From assembly GCA_028821815.1 (NCBI GenBank), contig JAPKEY010000010.1, positions 1 through 21,085 of the forward strand: 21,085 nucleotides of DNA, written 5' to 3'. Below the pieces are notes generated by a model. That model did not search any database, was not told the origin of the DNA, and saw only the letters and a list, made by a program, of their open reading frames with translations. The stretch is from Candidatus Poseidoniales archaeon. Its GTDB lineage: Archaea > Thermoplasmatota > Poseidoniia > Poseidoniales > Thalassarchaeaceae. Positions 13,921 through 20,470 of the stretch are shown here, in pieces. Position numbers and translations under genes: made by a program. The first letter of the stretch is position 1. Each line of letters begins with the position of its first letter.

Positions 13921-14613
13921 TTAGGCTTTGAGTGTTGTTTCAACACGGTGATACCAAGCAATTCCCCGCGCATGGTCTTCAAGTTGCGAAAATTGTGGGA
14001 ATGGTGAGATTGAGCGCATATATCCGAAGGCTGCTAGATCGACCAAATCTGGTTTTTGACCACCAAAGAATGGTGCCCCTCTAAATTCGTCTGTGAATTC
14101 AGTGAGCAAATCATGCCACAATTGCTTAGGCTTCCGCCCATCCTTCTTGACTCTGGTTCTTGCTATGATACCCCACATGATTGGAAATCCAGCCCACGCA
14201 TAGAGTCGCTTGGAAAAGAATCCAAACGTCTCCAATTTGGATACGCGAGTCGTGGTTTTCAATGCTGAGAAGAGGCTACCATAGAGGATTGGAATTGTTG
14301 CTTTCGACATTTTTGTATCGACCCATTCAATCCATTCATCTCGCCGCGCCTCATCTTCAGTGGCCCAGAGATTACCGTTATTGTAAGTAGAATCGATATG
14401 CTTCATGATGGGCGTTGAATCGACGACAATTCCTCCATCCGTCTCAGTCCACACGGGAACCTTCCCCCATTCACCGGCGAATTTCAATTCTTTCTTTGTC
14501 TTCATTGCGTTGACTTGCACCTTCTGATAATCGACATCGAGATGCTCAGCGATGCTGCGAACTTTCCAGCAAAAGGGACAGGTGTGAAGCATGTGTAATT
14601 TTGGCATTGTCAT
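13921..14613 (-). CDS. GST-fold protein with N-terminal CPFC glutaredoxin-like motif (PTGES2-like)
   Basis: MTMPKLHMLHTCPFCWKVRS begins a thioredoxin-fold GST_N domain with the redox CPFC motif. KVPVWTETDGGIVVDST has the cis-Pro and Ser expected at the thiol-binding site. The C-terminal helical part contains SKLETFGFFSKRLYAWAGFP and a final region with PDLVDLAAFGYMRSISPFPQ, an arrangement like the membrane-associated prostaglandin E synthase 2 subgroup of GSTs. About 230 aa. Two adjacent ATGs follow the strong ribosome site GAGGTGAT; the second (14613) gives 7-nt spacing from GAGG. It lies 6-9 nt downstream of the CocE-type hydrolase, so is co-transcribed with it. Role probably thiol redox or detoxification; the thiol is unknown. 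Confidence 0.82.
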   Translation of the reverse strand: MTMPKLHMLHTCPFCWKVRSIAEHLDVDYQKVQVNAMKTKKELKFAGEWGKVPVWTETDGGIVVDSTPIMKHIDSTYNNGNLWATEDEARRDEWIEWVDTKMSKATIPILYGSLFSALKTTTRVSKLETFGFFSKRLYAWAGFPIMWGIIARTRVKKDGRKPKQLWHDLLTEFTDEFRGAPFFGGQKPDLVDLAAFGYMRSISPFPQFSQLEDHARGIAWYHRVETTLKA

Positions 14614-14616
14614 CAT

Positions 14617-14624
14617 ATCACCTC
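14617..14624 (-). promoter_or_regulatory. Shine-Dalgarno GAGGTGAT of the GST gene
   Basis: Near-perfect complement to the 3' end of archaeal 16S rRNA, 4-7 nt before tandem ATG codons. It overlaps the TGA stop of the upstream hydrolase, so reinitiation by terminating ribosomes is likely. Confidence 0.65.
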
Positions 14625-16494
14625 AATCAAGGCACATTGGGTATTCTTCCTGCATTGGTGGTAGGAATAGGTCCTCACAAGTGCGCGTGACCGTTGAGAG
14701 AGAAAGTGTACTTCGGTCATCGAGGAAAACAGTGACGGGTAGTGTACTCACTGTGCTGGGGATGTAATCTTCACCGGTTTGTGTAATGACGAGAATAAGA
14801 CTATCTCCCGCAGGAACGACGACATCCATCGCGAAGAACTCCATCTGCGCTAGAACCGTTTCACCAGGAAAGAGGGGCACTCCCACATTGCCTCCATCAG
14901 CAAATCGGAGATCCATCACAGCGTGTCCTAGATGTGCACCATCGCTACCTCGCTGCATCTCGACAAAGAGATGCCCACTTGTTGCAGCAATCGAGATTCG
15001 TGCGCCCATGTGCAGGGTTGGCATTCCAACGATACGAAAATCCTCATCCATGATTCCACAATCCAGTGTGGTCGTGCTGGTTGCAGTCACCATGTCACTC
15101 CCTGAAACAATTTCACATTGGTCCAAGGTGGTTTCATTCCATTCGATATCCAAAGGTGGGTAGGTCTCTTCCACACGCCATCCGCCCATGTCATCTTGAA
15201 TTTCGGCAATTAAGCGTGGTTGTGGTCCAATATCGCGTAAATAGAAATCAAACCATTCTAGTAAATCGTCTGCCCAATCCCATCTTAACGACCAAGGATA
15301 GCCAATTCCACCATCGTGTCCACTGGGGCGATCTGGATAATCGTGTGTCCATTGCCCATACAATCCCTTGACTTCAAAGCCGTGATCAATGGCAATTTGA
15401 TGGGTTGGGAATGCCATGTGTGGATCGACATTCCAATCTTGCATCCCGTGAATAATGTAGATTGAACCATTGTATAATTCCATAGCACGGTCTAGGAAAT
15501 AACGTTCCTCCCAATAATCACTTCCCGTCCATCCCAAATCATCCCCAGTCTGGTAGGCGAGTGGACCGGCATAGTACCCTTCCATGTATCCTTCACAGAG
15601 ATTATGCGCATCTTCAGAATCACCATCGATTCCAAATGAGCCATAGACACCGTTGTGCATAATGGGTCCTCGTGCTTCCATGCTTCCATTGCGCCACATC
15701 AACTCGTGAACTCCAATCAAACCAGACATTGGCACGATAGTAGCTAGATGTTCCGAACCGGAAGCAGCTGCATTCCAGGGTGTGGAACCATCGTATGATT
15801 TCCCAATCGCACCGACCCGACCATTTGACCAAGACTGTTGGCCCAACCAATCGACAGCCGCTTTGATGCCCTCCATCTCATCATGGCCCATGAGGTCCAT
15901 GCAATGGTTGGATTCTCCGGTACCAAACACTGAGACTTGCGCTACCCCAAATCCGTGAGGAACGAAATTCTCAATCAGGAACCGGCCGAGGCGGTCGGCG
16001 GGTGTCAATGCATCAACATCCCCATCGTTGTAGTAGGGCCCAATTTCTGCAATAACTGGAATTTGACATTCTCCAGTCACATTTCCTGTTGAATAGTCAC
16101 AACCTTCGATTTCTGGTAACCAAAGGCCGAGGTGAACGACAGCATCCCCAGTTACCCCTGCACCCCCATCTGCCAGGTTGATCGCAGGAACATCGACGAA
16201 AACCGACTGGACTGCTGAGATATTGTGACTTCCATTCCAAGATACACGGCTGAATACATCGCTGCTATCGTAGAGTTTACCGGTTCTCTCCTCGACAGGT
16301 GGTAGCCAATGACTATCATTAGAAGAATCCGAACCCATCAGGTTGTGGGGGATTCCAACAGTAGCAGCAAGAATGAGAAAAAGAATAACGATGGCAACGG
16401 TTGCCCCCATTGCTCCGTTGAGTTGTCGCTTCTCCCGTCGTTCTTCAGGAGGGCCCTCATCGAAGAGTTCCGCCTCAAACATCTCGTCTGCCAC
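14623..16494 (-). CDS. Membrane-anchored CocE/NonD family hydrolase (X-Pro dipeptidyl-peptidase S15 type)
   Basis: A serine hydrolase of 623 aa. An acidic and basic N-terminus is followed by one membrane segment at about 30-48 (ATVAIVILFLILAATVGI), so the catalytic part is probably outside the cell as a signal-anchored protein. The alpha/beta-hydrolase core has the nucleophile in GAIGKSYDGSTPWN (S233), the Asp in IIHGMQDWNVDPHM (D353) and the His in YGQWTHDYPDR (H384). The final about 200 residues form the beta jelly-roll typical of S15/CocE enzymes. Several NxS/T sequons and Cys residues fit an exposed protein. The predicted start is a GTG inside a perfect hairpin; an in-frame ATG lies at 16482. 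It is followed directly by the GST gene. Substrates may be proline-containing peptides or esters; this cannot be decided. Confidence 0.88.
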   Translation of the reverse strand: MADEMFEAELFDEGPPEERREKRQLNGAMGATVAIVILFLILAATVGIPHNLMGSDSSNDSHWLPPVEERTGKLYDSSDVFSRVSWNGSHNISAVQSVFVDVPAINLADGGAGVTGDAVVHLGLWLPEIEGCDYSTGNVTGECQIPVIAEIGPYYNDGDVDALTPADRLGRFLIENFVPHGFGVAQVSVFGTGESNHCMDLMGHDEMEGIKAAVDWLGQQSWSNGRVGAIGKSYDGSTPWNAAASGSEHLATIVPMSGLIGVHELMWRNGSMEARGPIMHNGVYGSFGIDGDSEDAHNLCEGYMEGYYAGPLAYQTGDDLGWTGSDYWEERYFLDRAMELYNGSIYIIHGMQDWNVDPHMAFPTHQIAIDHGFEVKGLYGQWTHDYPDRPSGHDGGIGYPWSLRWDWADDLLEWFDFYLRDIGPQPRLIAEIQDDMGGWRVEETYPPLDIEWNETTLDQCEIVSGSDMVTATSTTTLDCGIMDEDFRIVGMPTLHMGARISIAATSGHLFVEMQRGSDGAHLGHAVMDLRFADGGNVGVPLFPGETVLAQMEFFAMDVVVPAGDSLILVITQTGEDYIPSTVSTLPVTVFLDDRSTLSLSTVTRTCEDLFLPPMQEEYPMCLD

Positions 16495-16508
16495 GGCCTA
16501 CGGCCGTG
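16492..16508. promoter_or_regulatory. Perfect hairpin over the hydrolase GTG start
   Basis: On the minus strand CACGGCC, loop GTA, GGCCGTG forms a 7-bp stem whose 3' arm contains the GTG start codon of the hydrolase. A few nt upstream the sequence AAGGTGG precedes an ATG at 16513 that opens an out-of-frame 12-codon reading frame (ending at 16475) across the hairpin and both hydrolase start candidates. This could be a leader peptide that melts the hairpin. Compare 3389-3405. Confidence 0.42.
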
Positions 16509-16548
16509 CGCATTCCACCTTCAAGGTTCGCGAGTCGCAAAGCCCGAT

Positions 16549-16575
16549 GCCAATTTCCATCTCAATGCAATTGGC
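16549..16575. terminator. Inverted repeat at the end of the ZIP gene
   Basis: GCCAATT (16549-16555) and AATTGGC (16569-16575) form a 7-bp stem with a 13-nt loop spanning the ZIP stop codon. There is no T tract after it on the minus strand, so it may be an RNA-stability hairpin or an upstream element of the hydrolase gene, not a true terminator. Confidence 0.3.
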
Positions 16576-17368
16576 TTAGACCCAATGAGTCTGCAACCAA
16601 CAACAATGTTACTAGAATAATCATTCCAAGTATGACATGCATTAGTGCTTTTCTCCCAGCGACAGGGTTGTGAATATCAGGCAATGTATCAACAGTTGCC
16701 ACATACAAGAATGTACCAGCTGAGAACAGCATTGCCAATCCAATCATGTGGTGTTCAAGGTCGGTCAATGCATGGTATGCAACGAAAATCATCACAGGTG
16801 TTGCCAGAGAGAAAATCACAACATCGCGAATCGAATCGTTTCGATTCGTTCGCTCATGCATTGAGAACACTCCAAGGCTGAATGCCGCTGGGGCCTTGTG
16901 AATCAGAACAGCCAGCGCCACTGCCGCCGTCACCGTGACGCCACCACTGGCAGCTGCGGCTCCGATTGCCAATCCATCGGTCGCCGCATGAAGTGACAGA
17001 CCCAGAACTAACATCCATCCAGATGGGCCGTGATGAACGTGGCTGTGCCCATGGTCGTGTTCATGATCATGGTGCTCTTCGTGAACGGCGTGCCCGATGC
17101 CCGACCCCTCTAGAATCAACATCATCGCGAATCCAGCCAAAATGGCCCCACCCAATATCAGCGTGCCGGCATGCCCACCTTCAGATGCAAGTTCAAATCC
17201 TTCAGGAATGATTACAAGCATTGCTGAAGCGATGATGATTCCAGATGCGATTCCAGTGAGCATTTTGAGCCGAGATGTATCCTCTTTAATCTTGGAGAAT
17301 ATTGGCAATAATCCACCAATGAGTCCAAACAGTAATGCGAGGGTGGCATAGAGTAGTGGGGAGTTCAC
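16562..17368 (-). CDS. ZIP family divalent metal transporter
   Basis: Imports Zn2+ or related divalent cations across the membrane. The 268-aa protein has about seven to eight hydrophobic segments beginning with LLYATLALLFGLIGGLLPIF. A His-rich cytoplasmic loop lies at residues 94-113 (HEEHHDHEHDHGHSHVHH), followed by the diagnostic metal-site helix LHAATDGLAIGAA (H127, D131) and then LIHKAPAAFSLG (H157, K158, P160). IIPEGFEL near residue 53 is also typical. The arrangement resembles the SLC39A9-like branch. The start is a GTG at 17368 after AAGGTGT. It is divergent from the carboxypeptidase gene and lies upstream of the hydrolase on the same strand, 67 bp away. No metal-responsive operator was identified. 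Confidence 0.93.
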   Translation of the reverse strand: MNSPLLYATLALLFGLIGGLLPIFSKIKEDTSRLKMLTGIASGIIIASAMLVIIPEGFELASEGGHAGTLILGGAILAGFAMMLILEGSGIGHAVHEEHHDHEHDHGHSHVHHGPSGWMLVLGLSLHAATDGLAIGAAAASGGVTVTAAVALAVLIHKAPAAFSLGVFSMHERTNRNDSIRDVVIFSLATPVMIFVAYHALTDLEHHMIGLAMLFSAGTFLYVATVDTLPDIHNPVAGRKALMHVILGMIILVTLLLVADSLGLSQLH

Positions 17369-17476
17369 ACACCTTCGAGAACTTCCTCTCTATTGAAAAA
17401 ATCGCATAACCTCTCCACTCAGGTTGCTGATTTGACAAGCGGTGGGTTTGAGGATGGGGCCCGCTTAGAGGCATCC

Positions 17477-18988
17477 ATGGGTGAAGCATACGCAACACTG
17501 ATGTCGCGGATGAAAGAGATTGAAACGGTTAGCCAAATTCAAGGCCTCCTTGGATGGGATCAAGAAGTCATGATGCCGCCCAAGGCTGCACCATTGCGCG
17601 CTGAACAAATGGCTTGGTTATCGCGAACCAGTCATTCGATGATGGTTGAATCTACCATGGGTGAAGTATTGGATGCAGCGGAAGCCGAAGGCGCAGGTGA
17701 TGAGATTGCTGCAGGCAACCTTCGATTGATTCGAGATGCCTACGACAAGGCAACCAAGAAACCAGTGGATTTTGTCGAGCGATTTGCCCGACATAAATCC
17801 AAATCCATAGTGTCATGGACAGAAGCTCGTGAGAAAGACGATTTCTCCATCTTTAGAGATGATCTTGCAGAGATGATTGAGCTAAACCGCGAACTCGCAG
17901 GCTATCTAGGGTACGAAGACAATCCGTATGATGCTTTACTCGATATCTACGAATCTGGACTGTGTGTATCTCAAGTAGATCCTTTGTTCGCTGGTCTCCG
18001 TGAAGCACTGGTTCCCTTGATTGCTGCCGTTGGAGATTGTGAGGCCCCCGATATGTCCTGGGTCACCTCAAATAATTGGCCAGAGGCGGCTCAGGCCCAA
18101 CTCTCACATGAAATATCATCTGCGATTGGTTTTGATTTCGATGCGGGTCGCCGTGACAAGTCAACACACCCATTCTGTGGGGGCTCCAACCCTGATGATG
18201 TTCGGTGGACCACGCGTTACGATGAGGCGGAACCCTTCGGTTCACTCTACGGTTCACTCCACGAAACAGGCCACGGTCTGTACGAACAAGGTCGGCCACG
18301 ACATCTGGACTTCCAACCAGCTGGGCACGCAGATGGCCTAGGTGTCCACGAATCACAAAGCCGACTTTGGGAAAATCAAGTCGGACGCTCACTCGCATTT
18401 AGTGAATGGGCCATCCCCCATTGGTCTGAGTATTTCCCCTCGAACATGAATGGTGTAACTGGCGAGATGTTGTGGCGCAGTGTCAATTTGGTTGCACCAA
18501 GTTTGATTCGAGTTGAGGCCGATGAAGCGACGTACAACTTACACATCATGATTCGGTACGAAATCGAAAAACAACTAATCAATGGCGATTTGGATGTCGA
18601 TGATTTACCAGATGCTTGGGATGACATGTATGAGAAATTCCTAGGCATCCGTTCCCCAAATAGGAAGCAGGGGGTCCTCCAAGATGTCCATTGGTCGATG
18701 GGTGCATTTGGCTACTTCCCCACTTACACATTGGGTAATTTGTATAGTGCTCAACTTTTGGTCGCAGCTCGTGCAGATTTAGAAAATGATGAAACACTGG
18801 AAGAAATGTGGGCTCGAGGTGAATTCGAACCTCTTTTGCAGTGGATGCGTGACAAGGTTCACGCGCGTGGAAGCATTCTATCTCCTGCAGAATTGGTTGA
18901 GGAAGCGACAGGTCAAGCACCCACACCACAACCCTTCATTGATTATCTTCGAGCCAAGATTGAATCATTGTATGGCGTTGCGGCCTGA
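17477..18988 (+). CDS. Carboxypeptidase Taq, peptidase family M32
   Basis: Zinc-dependent carboxypeptidase removing C-terminal residues from peptides in the cytoplasm. Starting at MGEAYATLMSRMKEIETVSQ the protein is 503 aa, the usual length, and continues with GLLGWDQEVMMPPKAAPLRA, a family N-terminal signature. Zinc ligands are in SLHETGHGLYEQG (H262, E263, H266) and the third in GVHESQSRLWENQ (E292). THPFCGG and RWTTRY upstream and the C-terminal DVHWSMGAFGYFPTYTLGN are further M32 hallmarks. A TTG at 17393 would add 28 residues with no family counterpart; the ATG at 17477 has GAGG about 6 nt upstream. A run of A/T at 17391-17400 might be promoter. The propeller gene follows 24 nt downstream. 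Confidence 0.95.
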   Translation: MGEAYATLMSRMKEIETVSQIQGLLGWDQEVMMPPKAAPLRAEQMAWLSRTSHSMMVESTMGEVLDAAEAEGAGDEIAAGNLRLIRDAYDKATKKPVDFVERFARHKSKSIVSWTEAREKDDFSIFRDDLAEMIELNRELAGYLGYEDNPYDALLDIYESGLCVSQVDPLFAGLREALVPLIAAVGDCEAPDMSWVTSNNWPEAAQAQLSHEISSAIGFDFDAGRRDKSTHPFCGGSNPDDVRWTTRYDEAEPFGSLYGSLHETGHGLYEQGRPRHLDFQPAGHADGLGVHESQSRLWENQVGRSLAFSEWAIPHWSEYFPSNMNGVTGEMLWRSVNLVAPSLIRVEADEATYNLHIMIRYEIEKQLINGDLDVDDLPDAWDDMYEKFLGIRSPNRKQGVLQDVHWSMGAFGYFPTYTLGNLYSAQLLVAARADLENDETLEEMWARGEFEPLLQWMRDKVHARGSILSPAELVEEATGQAPTPQPFIDYLRAKIESLYGVAA

Positions 18989-19012
18989 AGCAGAAGTCCA
19001 ATAGGCAACCTT

Positions 19013-20185
19013 GTGTCCTTCACTAGCATGGAGGAGGCGCCACTGCGTAATTTACGTGAATTGGCGTGGTTTGAAAGGAATTTAGACGCTGGCGTCAGTG
19101 CTCTCCATCTAGATGACCATCGCTTGATTGCAGGTGATTGGGATGGTGGGATTCACTGTTGGGATTTGGACGGGGAACATTTGTGGCATGCACAAACCAA
19201 CAACAGAGTTTCAGATTTTGCATTGGGTGGCGATCGTCTATTCGCGGTTTGTGGTAGGGACATAGTCTGCCTTAATATCGCATCAGGGGAAATCTGTTGG
19301 GATGCAGAATTGGAGGGGAGTAGCGATCTAGTTGCTTGCACCCCAGATGGCTCCACCATTCTCGCTACTTCGTCTGTCTTTGATTTAGAAATGAATGATT
19401 TCCTTGAGTCGACATTTTGGCGTTTCAACACTGATGGCGATTTAATTCGACAAGATTCACTCGATGAGCGCCCATGGTCAATCGAAATGCGAAATGATGG
19501 TGTCGCCTTCCTTCCACTAGGTCGACCAAGGTGTGGTATGGTACGTGCTGAAGTGGACGGTTTACACCACACGCCATTGCCAACCGATTCTCCAGCCACC
19601 TGTGGTTTCTCGGGTCAATCACATATGGTCATTGGACACGCTGATGGCACACTCACAGCCATTGATGATGGTATGGTTATGGATGATGACACCTACACAA
19701 ATCAACCTGGCCCCATCGAATCGATTTCTGCCACCGAGCCAGGTTTCCTGGTTGCCATCTCCATTGAACCAGGTGCTGAAGGCTCTGGTTTTGGAGCAGC
19801 AGAGGGCCTCGCGCGGGCTTACGATCAGAAAGGAGTATTGCTTTGGCAGATGGAAACATCACTCGGTCGTAATTTCGAGCACATTGTTTACGGCCCAGTA
19901 ATCAACAACAACACCAGTGCATGGATTTCTTCTTGGGACAATCAGATATCCGTAATAGAAATCCGAACCATTCCCGAGGGGGACCCTGTGATGCGAATTG
20001 AAATGGAGTCTAGAGCGAACAGCATCGTGGGAAATTCTGCATATTTGGCAATTGGATTTGATGATGGTGCTGTGTATTTGTTACAGGGTGATTTACTCAC
20101 CCGCCGACTTGAAACAGAAGGCGATTCAGAAACAGGTGAACATCGCTCTTCCATGGCGGATAAATTGCGTCGACTTCGATCTTAA
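19013..20185 (+). CDS. Cytoplasmic beta-propeller (PQQ/WD40-like) protein
   Basis: A 390-residue protein without signal peptide or membrane helix, built of repeated blades of about 40 residues. Examples are HRLIAGDWDGGIHCWDLDGE, RLFAVCGRDIVCLNIASGEI and the late YLAIGFDDGAVYLLQGD. Each has the 'GxxDGxxxxxD/xxG' turn seen in PQQ-like and WD40 blades, and about seven blades are likely. The C-terminus is short and basic (SSMADKLRRLRS), which may be a docking tail. GTG at 19013 and ATG at 19028 are both possible starts; neither has a clear ribosome site. It follows the M32 peptidase by 24 nt and may be co-transcribed with it. Likely a scaffold or interaction protein; no catalytic residues can be assigned. 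Confidence 0.8.
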   Translation: MSFTSMEEAPLRNLRELAWFERNLDAGVSALHLDDHRLIAGDWDGGIHCWDLDGEHLWHAQTNNRVSDFALGGDRLFAVCGRDIVCLNIASGEICWDAELEGSSDLVACTPDGSTILATSSVFDLEMNDFLESTFWRFNTDGDLIRQDSLDERPWSIEMRNDGVAFLPLGRPRCGMVRAEVDGLHHTPLPTDSPATCGFSGQSHMVIGHADGTLTAIDDGMVMDDDTYTNQPGPIESISATEPGFLVAISIEPGAEGSGFGAAEGLARAYDQKGVLLWQMETSLGRNFEHIVYGPVINNNTSAWISSWDNQISVIEIRTIPEGDPVMRIEMESRANSIVGNSAYLAIGFDDGAVYLLQGDLLTRRLETEGDSETGEHRSSMADKLRRLRS

Positions 20186-20236
20186 AATGCACATTTTATT
20201 GAGTAGGTTCTAGTGGAAATAGGGGTTCAGTTTACT

Positions 20237-20265
20237 CTTTTCCGATGGAAAAGCATTGTTTTTTT
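20237..20265 (+). terminator. Hairpin plus T7 terminator-like site
   Basis: CTTTTCC (20237-20243), loop GAT, GGAAAAG (20247-20253) is a perfect 7-bp stem, followed after 5 nt by seven T residues (20259-20265). It is well placed, 51 nt after the propeller stop, to end that transcript. It also separates the coding part of the window from the GC-rich RNA region. Confidence 0.6.
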
Positions 20266-20275
20266 GCAAAGGTTT

Positions 20276-20466
20276 ATGGGGCTCCCTGTGCCACGTGAAC
20301 TTTGCCGCTCCCGAGGAGTGGTGTCGGGGCGCTCAGCGTCACCGGCAGGCCCCAGCCCACAAGGGACCCAATTCGGGAACGGTAGTGGGCCATCAAATCC
20401 GGCGCAAGTCGGGCTAGATGGGGCGTGCCCCCAACTGCAAAGATGGGTAGGCAGGCCCACAGGAGA
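20276..20466 (+). ncRNA. Structured non-coding RNA of unknown family
   Basis: About 190 nt, clearly more GC-rich than its surroundings and without a convincing reading frame. The two ends pair: CTCC-C-TGTG (20282-20290, one bulge) with CACAGGAG (20458-20465). Inside are CCGCTCC/GGAGTGG (20305-20311 with 20315-20321), CGC/GCG around TCA (20330-20338), GCCCAC/GTGGGC (20355-20360 with 20385-20390), CCGGC/GTCGG capped by the GNRA loop GCAA (20399-20412) and GGGG/CCCC around CGTG (20420-20431). GGCAGGCCC occurs twice (20344 and 20450). I looked for RNase P signatures (GAGGAAAGUC, ACAGAA) and SRP helix 8 and did not see them. The strand is assumed from G-U pairs in the stems and from the flanking terminator. 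The exact ends are not known. Confidence 0.5.
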
Positions 20467-20470
20467 ATGA

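Noticed and set aside
17393..17476. TTG start for carboxypeptidase Taq
   Set aside because: The added 28 residues have no family counterpart, and the ATG at 17477 has GAGG at proper spacing.
20276..20466. RNase P RNA, SRP RNA or tRNA identity
   Set aside because: I searched by eye for the conserved RNase P core (GAGGAAAGUC, ACAGAA), the SRP helix 8 tetraloop region and a cloverleaf with GTTCRA. None was convincing; the CTAGATG at 20414 alone is not enough.
20213..20470. Plus and minus open frames over the GC-rich RNA segment
   Set aside because: They cross the terminator hairpin and every stem of the putative RNA; composition is not protein-like and no ribosome site is present.
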